This document shows, in pieces, positions 1 to 4,935 of a stretch of 8,703 bases of DNA. This stretch comes from Hyphomicrobiales bacterium (GTDB lineage: Bacteria > Pseudomonadota > Alphaproteobacteria > Rhizobiales > Beijerinckiaceae): NCBI GenBank assembly GCA_027489835.1, contig JAIXZF010000081.1, forward strand, positions 1 to 8,703, given 5' to 3'. Within the stretch, counting starts at the first letter, position 1. Each line of letters opens with the position of its first letter. The notes below the pieces were generated by a model that did not search any database, was not told the origin of the DNA, and saw nothing but the letters and a program-made list of their open reading frames with translations. The translations under genes were made by a program, and so were the position numbers.

Positions 1-330
1 AAGGCCGAATGGCTGGCGATCGCGCTCCTCACGCTGAAGGGCTTCCGCATCCTCGCGCGCCGCTATGGCGGCAAGGGCGGCGAGATCGACCTGATCGCCA
101 AACGCGGCCGGCTCGTCATTTTCGTCGAGGTCAAGGCCCGCGCCGCGATGGCCGACGCGGCCGGCGCCGTCACCGCAGAAAAGGCCCGGCTGATGACGCG
201 CCGCATCGCCGATTGGCGCGCCCGTAACCATTGGGCGGCCGGCCTGACCCTGCGCGCCGATGCGGTGTTCATCGGCCGCGGCAGTTGGCCCCGGCACATG
301 CCGCATCTGTTCGACCTCCCGCAGACCTGA
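1..330 (+). CDS. yraN: YraN/UPF0102 family nuclease-fold protein (5' end missing)
   Basis: The gene enters from the left edge and is open in frame 1 from base 1 to the TGA at 328-330, giving 109 visible residues. Family members are usually about 115-130 residues, so roughly the first 10-20 are missing. Visible family signatures are LKGFRILARRY, then GGEIDLIA (visible residues 26-33) and VIFVEVKAR (39-47). The acidic residues of GEIDLIA plus ExK of FVEVK form the PD-(D/E)xK nuclease-like core known for UPF0102 proteins. The cellular role of YraN is poorly established, although the fold suggests nucleic-acid binding or cleavage. It lies 114 bp upstream of gshB on the same strand, and this neighbour pair is common in alphaproteobacteria. 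Family assignment is secure; function is not. Confidence 0.9.
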   Translation, partial: KAEWLAIALLTLKGFRILARRYGGKGGEIDLIAKRGRLVIFVEVKARAAMADAAGAVTAEKARLMTRRIADWRARNHWAAGLTLRADAVFIGRGSWPRHMPHLFDLPQT

Positions 331-444
331 CGGCCGCCCCCGGAAGGCGCGGGGCTTGCGCTTTGCGGGGCGCCGCGCCGATATGCGCCTGAAGCCGGCC
401 GGCCCAACCGGCGGGCCACCGATCGAAGCCGCCAGGAACCGCCC

Positions 445-1389
445 ATGACCCTCACCGTCGCCGTCCAGATGGACCCCGTCGAGCGCATCCGCATCGCGGG
501 CGATTCCACCTTCGCCCTGATGCTGGAAGCTCAGGCGCGCGGCCACCGGCTCTTTACCTACACGCCCGACCGGCTCTCGATGCGCGACGGCAAGGTCACG
601 GCTGTCGCGAAGCCCACCACCGTGCGCGACGTCGAGGGGGACCATGTCACGCTCGGCCCCGAGGAGCGGCTCGACCTCGGCGCTGATGCCAACGTCGTGC
701 TGCTCAGGCAGGATCCACCCTTCGACATGGGCTACGTGACCACCACCCATCTGCTCGAGCGCATCCACCCGAAGACGTTGGTGGTCAACGACCCGGCCCA
801 TGTCCGCAATGCGCCCGAGAAGATCTTCGTCACCGAATTCCCCGACCTGATGCCGCCGACGCTGATCACGCGCGACAAGGCCGAGATCGAGGCCTTCCGC
901 GCCGAATTCGGCGACATCGTCATGAAGCCGCTTTACGGCAATGGCGGCGCGGCGGTGTTCAAGGTCGGCCGGATCGACCCGAATTTCGGCTCGCTCTACG
1001 ATCTCTTCGCGCAGATGTTCCGCGAGCCCTGGGTGGTGCAGCGCTTCCTGCCCAAGGTCACCGAGGGCGACAAGCGCATCATCCTGATCGACGGCGTCTG
1101 CGCCGGCGCGATCAACCGCGTGCCGGCCGAGAACGACATCCGCTCCAACATGGTGCGCGGCGGCGCCGCCAAGCCCACCGACCTCTCGGCCCGCGAAATG
1201 GAAATCTGCGAGCGTATCGGCCCCTCTCTCAAGGCGCGCGGCCTCATCTTCGTCGGCATCGACGTCATCGACGGCTCCCTCACCGAAATCAACGTCACCT
1301 CGCCAACAGGCATCCGCGCCATCAAGCGCCTCGGCGGGCCCGATCTGGCGGTGGGAGTGTGGGATGCGATCGAGGGGAAGGTGGGGTGA
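445..1389 (+). CDS. gshB: Glutathione synthetase
   Basis: This 314-residue ATP-grasp ligase joins gamma-glutamylcysteine and glycine to make glutathione in the cytosol, the second step of the pathway. Length matches the bacterial GshB family. The N-terminal domain shows VAVQMDP (5-11), GDSTFALMLEA and LLRQDPPFDMGYVTTTHLLE-like substrate-domain sequence. The ATP-grasp part shows MKPLYGNGG (160-168), QRFLPKVTEGDKR and the metal-binding end GIDVIDGSLTEINVTSPTG (271-289), with Glu281 and Asn283 as the expected magnesium ligands. The ATG at 445 was chosen because AGGAA at 434-438 lies six bases upstream and the protein starts at the normal family position. No clear promoter was seen in the 114-bp gap after yraN, so read-through from yraN is possible. 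No strong terminator follows it. Confidence 0.97.
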   Translation: MTLTVAVQMDPVERIRIAGDSTFALMLEAQARGHRLFTYTPDRLSMRDGKVTAVAKPTTVRDVEGDHVTLGPEERLDLGADANVVLLRQDPPFDMGYVTTTHLLERIHPKTLVVNDPAHVRNAPEKIFVTEFPDLMPPTLITRDKAEIEAFRAEFGDIVMKPLYGNGGAAVFKVGRIDPNFGSLYDLFAQMFREPWVVQRFLPKVTEGDKRIILIDGVCAGAINRVPAENDIRSNMVRGGAAKPTDLSAREMEICERIGPSLKARGLIFVGIDVIDGSLTEINVTSPTGIRAIKRLGGPDLAVGVWDAIEGKVG

Positions 1390-1524
1390 GGGAAGGAGGA
1401 CAGGTTCGCGTCCTTGGTGCGCCTGTTGGCCGCCACCAGAGAGCGGCCGCCATGGGGCGGTGCCTGCCTGATTCGATGACATAAGAGCCCGGCTTTCGCC
1501 TCGGCCCGCTAGCCTGGACCTCGA

Positions 1525-2112
1525 TCATGAGACGGATCTCCGGGCGCCGGGCTCGCAGAGGGTATCCATGGCCTGCTCCGCCATGCGGCGCACGGCTTCG
1601 GGCGTCAGACCGCTTCGGGCCATGGTCATGATGGCAAGGACCGTTCCGACCAGGAAATCGACTGTCTTGAGATCCGCGGACAGCTGGCCGCGCGACTCTG
1701 CGATTTCGACCTGGCGCGCAAAGAACGCGCGGATGTCGTCGAGTCTCTCGGCCGCGAGCCGCTGGGTCTCGGGAGAATGAGCCTCCCGTTCGAGATTGGT
1801 GTTGATGATGAGGCACCCCTTGCGGTCGGGATCGCCGACAGCGAGGTGAACTTGCGTGTCGAGCCAGGCGCGTATGGCCGACAGGCCATCGACGTCATGC
1901 GGCAACGTCGACTGGAAGTGCTTCGTGTAGGCCTCGAAGGCTGCGCGAAACAGGCCGTCTTTATCGCCAAACGTGGCGTACAGGTTCCCGGGCTTCAGGC
2001 CGGTCGCGGCATAGATGTCCGACATCGAGGTCGCGACGAACCCCTTGCGCCAGAACAGCTCCATCGCCTGTCCGGTCGCCACATCGATGTCGATTTCACG
2101 GGGCCTGGCCAT
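1525..2112 (-). CDS. TetR/AcrR family transcriptional repressor
   Basis: The product is a 195-residue one-component regulator. The N-terminal TetR helix-turn-helix covers about residues 8-55, with AMELFWRKGFVATSMSDI and the recognition part TGLKPGNLYATFGDKDGLF. The C-terminal ligand domain includes DRKGCLIINTNLE (96-108) with Cys100; a second cysteine lies near the C-terminus. I prefer the ATG at 2112 to the in-frame GTG at 2118 because TetR proteins of this type begin MARPRE and the GTG falls between a predicted -10 box and the start. No good Shine-Dalgarno precedes either start. The gene is divergent from the snoaL-ohr operon, and two matching palindromes lie between them, so it probably represses itself and that operon. 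The ligand is unknown; organic peroxides or electrophiles are a guess from the ohr and GST neighbours. Confidence 0.93.
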   Translation of the reverse strand: MARPREIDIDVATGQAMELFWRKGFVATSMSDIYAATGLKPGNLYATFGDKDGLFRAAFEAYTKHFQSTLPHDVDGLSAIRAWLDTQVHLAVGDPDRKGCLIINTNLEREAHSPETQRLAAERLDDIRAFFARQVEIAESRGQLSADLKTVDFLVGTVLAIMTMARSGLTPEAVRRMAEQAMDTLCEPGARRSVS

Positions 2113-2118
2113 TCTCAC

Positions 2119-2147
2119 AACATAGTGATCGATTGATCATGAATCAA
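2119..2147 (-). promoter_or_regulatory. Predicted tetR promoter
   Basis: Read on the minus strand, TTGATT (2147-2142) is followed by a 17-bp spacer and TATGTT (2124-2119); each hexamer matches the sigma-70 consensus at four of six positions. The spacer is almost exactly the palindrome at 2125-2140. A start site six to seven bases after the -10 would fall on or next to the ATG at 2112, which fits the lack of a Shine-Dalgarno. A GAATC (GANTC type) site at 2141-2145 overlaps the -35. This is a prediction from sequence only. Confidence 0.5.
2125..2140. promoter_or_regulatory. Putative TetR operator O1 (tetR side)
   Basis: GTGATCGATTGATCAT contains inverted arms TGATC and GATCA separated by four bases. 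It matches the second site at 2167-2182 in 13 of 16 positions in the same orientation. It occupies the spacer of the predicted tetR promoter, so a bound repressor dimer would block RNA polymerase there. Autorepression through a site of this kind is normal for TetR proteins. Binding is inferred. Confidence 0.65.
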
Positions 2148-2160
2148 GTGATCTGGCGGG

Positions 2161-2189
2161 CTGTTTATGATCGAACGATCATTTATATT
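2161..2189 (+). promoter_or_regulatory. Predicted promoter of the snoaL-ohr operon
   Basis: TATATT at 2184-2189 matches the -10 consensus at five of six positions. Seventeen bases upstream, 2161-2166 reads CTGTTT, a poor -35 box, so the promoter may be weak or the assignment wrong. The spacer is the palindrome O2, mirroring the arrangement on the tetR side. Transcription would begin near 2196, leaving about 54 bases of leader before the ATG at 2250. Confidence 0.45.
2167..2182. promoter_or_regulatory. Putative TetR operator O2 (snoaL-ohr side)
   Basis: ATGATCGAACGATCAT is a perfect inverted repeat with 7-bp arms around AA. It is the more symmetrical of the two operator copies. It sits directly upstream of the TATATT box at 2184-2189, within the presumed promoter spacer for the snoaL-ohr operon. 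Its centre is 42 bp from the centre of O1, about four turns of B-DNA, so the two sites lie on the same helix face. Binding by the adjacent TetR is inferred. Confidence 0.7.
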
Positions 2190-2249
2190 CCGCCGAGCCG
2201 GATGGTCCGGCTTCCGCCCGGACGGGGTCCGGCTCCGAAAGATAAAGCC

Positions 2250-2828
2250 ATGCCTCCCATCACACGAAGCCGCTTCATCGGCGCTTCCCTAGCCGCGCTC
2301 TATCTCGTCGCGCCGAACGCCAGCCACGCCAAGGACATGACCGAACCGCCGGCCGCGCCTGGCACCGTCGCCTACAATGTCTGGCTCGGGCGGACCTTCT
2401 CGGACGTGCTGCTCAACGAGCGCTCGCAGGAGAAGCGGGTGAAGATCCTCGAGCGCATCGTCGCCGAGGATTACGTTCAGCACAATCCGCTCGTGCCGCA
2501 GGGGCGCAAGGGCCTGATCGACTTCATCCCCGTCATCTACCAGTCGATGCCCGACTCGACCTTCATCCTGCATGACGTCTTCGCGACGACCGAACGGGTC
2601 GTGACGCGCTGGACCTGGAAGGGGACCGTGACCGGCGCCCCGCTTCTCGGCATCGCCGCCAACGGCCAGAAGCTCGAATTCGACGTGATCGACGTGTGGT
2701 CGGTGAAGGACGGCAAGCTGCAGGAGCACTGGGATCAGTTCGACTGGCCCCGCGCCTTCGTGCAGCTCGGCGTCAAGGGGTTGCCCCAGCCGTTCTACGA
2801 CATCGCCGCCCGTCCCTACAGCCGTTGA
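2250..2828 (+). CDS. Exported SnoaL-like/NTF2-fold protein
   Basis: The predicted protein has 192 residues. Its N-terminus (MPPITRSRFIGASLAALYLV...ASHA) looks like a signal peptide, with likely cleavage after residue 27, so it probably works in the periplasm. The mature part resembles the SnoaL-like family (NTF2 fold, often called ester cyclase-like): EDYVQHNPLVPQGRKGLIDF, then WTWKGTVTGAPLLGIAANGQ, then DVIDVWSVKDGKLQEHWDQFD. Members range from polyketide cyclases to proteins of unknown role, so no reaction can be assigned. The frame is open further upstream, but the ATG at 2250 gives a sensible signal peptide and lies downstream of the predicted promoter. A weak GAAAG lies at 2237-2241. The gene is the first of an operon with ohr and is divergent from tetR. 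Confidence 0.82.
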   Translation: MPPITRSRFIGASLAALYLVAPNASHAKDMTEPPAAPGTVAYNVWLGRTFSDVLLNERSQEKRVKILERIVAEDYVQHNPLVPQGRKGLIDFIPVIYQSMPDSTFILHDVFATTERVVTRWTWKGTVTGAPLLGIAANGQKLEFDVIDVWSVKDGKLQEHWDQFDWPRAFVQLGVKGLPQPFYDIAARPYSR

Positions 2829-2837
2829 GGTCGAGCC

Positions 2838-3254
2838 ATGAAGCAGCTTTACACGGCCATGGTGCATGTCTCCGGCGGGCGCGACGGGCGCGCCGCCACA
2901 GAGGATGGCCAGCTCGACGTCGCTCTGGCCATGCCGAAGGCGCTCGGCGGCTCGGGCCAGGGCGCCAACCCCGAGCAGCTCTTTGCGGCGGGCTATGCCG
3001 CCTGCTTCACGAGCTCGATCCGCTTCGCGGCGAAGGGCCTCGGGCTGGATGCAGGGGATGTGAGGGTGCGCGGGACGGCCGTCCTCGTTGCGGCCGATGA
3101 CGGCGCTTTCCTGATCGAGGCGGAACTGGCCGTTTCGGCACCCGGCCTCAGGGGCAGCGAGCGCGATGCCGTGCTGGCGGAAGCGAAGCGCATCTGCGCC
3201 TACAGCAATGCAACGCGCGGCAACGTCGCGACCAGGATGACCGTTCTGGATTGA
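2838..3254 (+). CDS. ohr: Organic hydroperoxide resistance protein, Ohr type
   Basis: The protein has 138 residues, the normal Ohr length, and belongs to the OsmC/Ohr superfamily. These thiol peroxidases reduce organic hydroperoxides in the cytosol, in studied cases using lipoylated partners for recycling. Catalytic features are visible: GGRDG with Arg15, NPEQLFAAGYAACF with Glu46 and the reactive Cys56, and RICAYSNATRGN with the resolving Cys120. The last motif is diagnostic of Ohr rather than OsmC. The start at 2838 is preceded by TGAGG at 2826-2830, which overlaps the stop codon of the snoaL-like gene, so translation of the two is probably coupled. Ohr genes are typically controlled by the MarR-family regulator OhrR; here the nearest regulator is a TetR protein. 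Confidence 0.93.
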   Translation: MKQLYTAMVHVSGGRDGRAATEDGQLDVALAMPKALGGSGQGANPEQLFAAGYAACFTSSIRFAAKGLGLDAGDVRVRGTAVLVAADDGAFLIEAELAVSAPGLRGSERDAVLAEAKRICAYSNATRGNVATRMTVLD

Positions 3255-3262
3255 AGGCTGGT

Positions 3263-3286
3263 CCGGCCGCCGTCACAGGCGGCCGG
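3263..3286. terminator. Hairpin between convergent ohr and GST genes
   Basis: CCGGCCGCC at 3263-3271 pairs perfectly with GGCGGCCGG at 3278-3286 around the six-base loop GTCACA. It starts 8 bases after the ohr stop codon. The GST stop codon (3275-3273 on the minus strand) lies in the loop. A run of T is missing on both sides, so intrinsic termination is uncertain, but a shared bidirectional transcript end is the simplest reading. Confidence 0.5.
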
Positions 3287-3959
3287 CTGCCATTGCATTG
3301 ATCTCGTCCCGTGCTTCGGCCCAGTTCCGTTCTTGACCGGTCTGTGCGCTGAGCGACTGAAAGCCGGGTAACGCTTCGATGTCGCCGATCCAGCGACGAA
3401 GCGAGGGAAACGCCGTCAGATCGACACCAGTGTCTCCTGCAAGCGACGCATAGGGAAAGCAGGCGATATCGGCAATCGTTGCGTGGTCCGTCACGAGCCA
3501 GCGACGTTTAGCCAGGTGCCCATCCATCATTGCAAGGCATCGGCGCGTCGCATGTTGCGACGTCTCAAGCGCAAATCCGGCCGGCTTGACGCCAAACAAC
3601 ATGGCGCCGCGCGCAGCCCTGATTGCGGACTGGTGCTCAGCCGCGGCGACCGCGAGCCATTCCTGCTCGCGCGCGCGATCATCTGGCGAGACCGCCAGCC
3701 AACCCGTGCCGAAGCGCGCCGCCAGCCACATCATGATGGCCAGACTATCGCAGATCGGCCGAAGGACGCCGTTCTCATGCACGAGAAGCACAGGAACCTG
3801 TCCGCGCGGGTTGAGGCGAAGGAATGCCTCCTGGCTGTTTTCTCCCGCAAGGATGTCGACCTCGATGCGCTCCAGGGGAACGCCGACAAGAGCGGCTTGC
3901 AAGCGAGCGCGCCAGCAATTGCCGGAAACAGCCCGGTCCAGCAGGATAATGCGGATCAT
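3273..3959 (-). CDS. Glutathione S-transferase family protein
   Basis: This 228-residue protein has the two-domain GST layout. The thioredoxin-like N-terminal half shows SGNCWRARL (12-20), where Ser12 is the likely glutathione-activating residue, then NPRGQVPVLL (50-59) with the conserved cis-proline Pro56, and CDSLAIMMWLAARF (70-83) replacing the usual E-S motif that holds the gamma-glutamyl group. The helical C-terminal half has TIADIACFPYASLAGDTGVDL followed by FPSLRRWIGDIEALPGF, both typical of GSTs. The substrate is unknown; the family conjugates or reduces electrophiles using glutathione in the cytosol. The ATG at 3959 gives the standard N-terminus, but no clear ribosome-binding site precedes it. 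Codons are less GC-biased than in neighbouring genes (22 of the first 72 end in A or T), which suggests a different origin. It converges with ohr. Confidence 0.88.
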   Translation of the reverse strand: MIRIILLDRAVSGNCWRARLQAALVGVPLERIEVDILAGENSQEAFLRLNPRGQVPVLLVHENGVLRPICDSLAIMMWLAARFGTGWLAVSPDDRAREQEWLAVAAAEHQSAIRAARGAMLFGVKPAGFALETSQHATRRCLAMMDGHLAKRRWLVTDHATIADIACFPYASLAGDTGVDLTAFPSLRRWIGDIEALPGFQSLSAQTGQERNWAEARDEINAMAAGRL

Positions 3960-4029
3960 GGCCTACATTGTCGCCAGAAGCGCCGGACGTCACGCGAGGA
4001 GACGTGGCAAGGGACGCCGCCACGCCCCC

Positions 4030-4767
4030 TCAATAGCCCACCTCCTCCACCCGCATCCCCATCGCGTCGATCATCAGCAGCCGTCCTGTCAGTCCCGTGC
4101 CGAAGCCGGTGATCTCGCGGATCACCTCGAGCGCCATCATCGAGCCCATCATGCCGGCGAGAGCGCCGAGCACGCCGGCCTCGGCGCAGCTCGGCACCAC
4201 GCCGGGGGCCGGCTGGCGGGGGAAAAGGTCGCGGTAGGAGGGGTTGGGCGTACCGTCCGGCCTGCGCTCGAAGGGGCGCAGCGTCGTCAGCGTGGCGTCG
4301 AAGCGGCCGAGCGCGGCCGTCACGAGCGGTTTTCTCTCCGCTTGGCAGGCATCGGCCACGCCATAGCGCGTCTCGAAATTGTCGCAGCCATCGGCCACGA
4401 GGTCATATTGCGCCACCAGTGCCCGCGCGTTGCGGGCCTCGATGCGGTGCGCGTGCGGCTCGACCAGCACATGGGGGTTGATGCGGGCCACCGCCTCGGC
4501 CGCGCTCGACACCTTGGGCCGGCCGATATCGGCGACGCCGTGGATCACCTGGCGCTGAAGGTTGGAGAGCGACACCGTGTCGTCGTCGACGATGCCGATG
4601 CAGCCCACCCCGGCCGCCGCGAGGTAGAGGATCAGCGGCGCGCCGAGCCCGCCCGCGCCGATCACCAAGACCCGCGCCGCCGCGAGCCGCGCCTGCCCCG
4701 GCCCGCCGATCTCCGGCAGAACCAGGTGGCGGGCATAGCGCTCGATCTCCGTGTCGCTGAAGCTCAT
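4030..4767 (-). CDS. moeB: MoeB/ThiF/HesA family adenylyltransferase (zinc site absent)
   Basis: The protein has 245 residues. Enzymes of this family adenylate the C-terminal glycine of a small sulfur carrier (MoaD for MoeB, ThiS for ThiF), a step in molybdopterin or thiamine synthesis. Visible motifs are RYARHLVLPEIGGPGQ (10-25), the nucleotide loop GAGGLG (37-42), DDDTVSLSNLQRQ (61-73) with Arg72, Lys85, and DGCDNFETRY (126-135) with Asp129. Classical MoeB has two CxxC pairs that bind zinc. Here the first position reads PSYRDLFP (176-183), without cysteines, and the chain ends at EEVGY without a second pair. Cys194 in PSCAEAGVLG is retained. Start at the ATG at 4767; no convincing Shine-Dalgarno. 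It is divergent from the BMP transporter operon. MoeB is the best guess; a ThiF-type role is possible. Confidence 0.85.
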   Translation of the reverse strand: MSFSDTEIERYARHLVLPEIGGPGQARLAAARVLVIGAGGLGAPLILYLAAAGVGCIGIVDDDTVSLSNLQRQVIHGVADIGRPKVSSAAEAVARINPHVLVEPHAHRIEARNARALVAQYDLVADGCDNFETRYGVADACQAERKPLVTAALGRFDATLTTLRPFERRPDGTPNPSYRDLFPRQPAPGVVPSCAEAGVLGALAGMMGSMMALEVIREITGFGTGLTGRLLMIDAMGMRVEEVGY

Positions 4768-4784
4768 GATCGAGGCGTAGTCCC

Positions 4785-4828
4785 CGCGCCTTGCGCCCGC
4801 AATGCTGAAATTGCGGGCAAGCGGCGCG
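4785..4828. other. Long imperfect stem-loop in the moeB/bmp spacer
   Basis: The core GCCCGCAAT (4795-4803) pairs perfectly with ATTGCGGGC (4810-4818) around the six-base loop GCTGAA. Pairing can alternatively extend through CTTG (4790-4793) with CAAG (4818-4821) and CGCGC (4785-4789) with GCGCG (4824-4828), with small bulges. It lies 18-61 bases upstream of the moeB start and at least 107 bases upstream of the bmp start. It could be a leader structure in the moeB mRNA or a protein-binding site. The rest of the 168-bp spacer shows no convincing promoter; a weak CTTGTT (4836-4841) and CTATCT (4858-4863), 16 bp apart, is the best candidate for the bmp direction. Confidence 0.5.
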
Positions 4829-4935
4829 CTGCCGTCTTGTTGAGCCTTGGCGTCGTCCTATCTCCCGTGCCATCGTGCCCCCGGTTCCGGCGGGTTTGCG
4901 TGTCATCCGCCACAGAAGTCTGGGAGGTCCTCACC

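Noticed and set aside
331..444. GGCCC/GGGCC inverted repeat at 401-417 between yraN and gshB
   Set aside because: A 5-bp GC-only stem in GC-rich sequence, without a promoter or terminator context.
1390..1524. Possible terminators in the gshB/tetR convergent spacer: AGGAC/GTCCT at 1397-1414 and CCGCC/GGCGG at 1447-1460, plus a repeated GGCCGCC
   Set aside because: Stems are only 5 bp and lack T-runs; in such GC-rich DNA they are expected by chance. No gene is seen in this spacer.
2289..2867. Minus-strand frame opposite the SnoaL-like gene
   Set aside because: Antisense shadow; the + strand protein has a signal peptide and family motifs, whereas this one has none.
3987..4005. ACGTC/GACGT inverted repeat between the GST and moeB genes
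   Set aside because: Short arms with a nine-base spacer, no second copy and no nearby promoter boxes; too weak to call an operator.
3586..4935. A 450-codon open frame on the + strand running into the binding-protein gene without a stop
   Set aside because: It is antisense to the GST and moeB genes, has an arginine/histidine/alanine-rich composition typical of GC-rich shadows, and the true binding-protein start at 4936 has a strong ribosome-binding site and signal peptide.
4768..4935. Purine riboswitch in front of the nucleoside-type importer
   Set aside because: I could not find the conserved purine aptamer core or loop sequences; the only clear structure is the stem-loop at 4785-4828.
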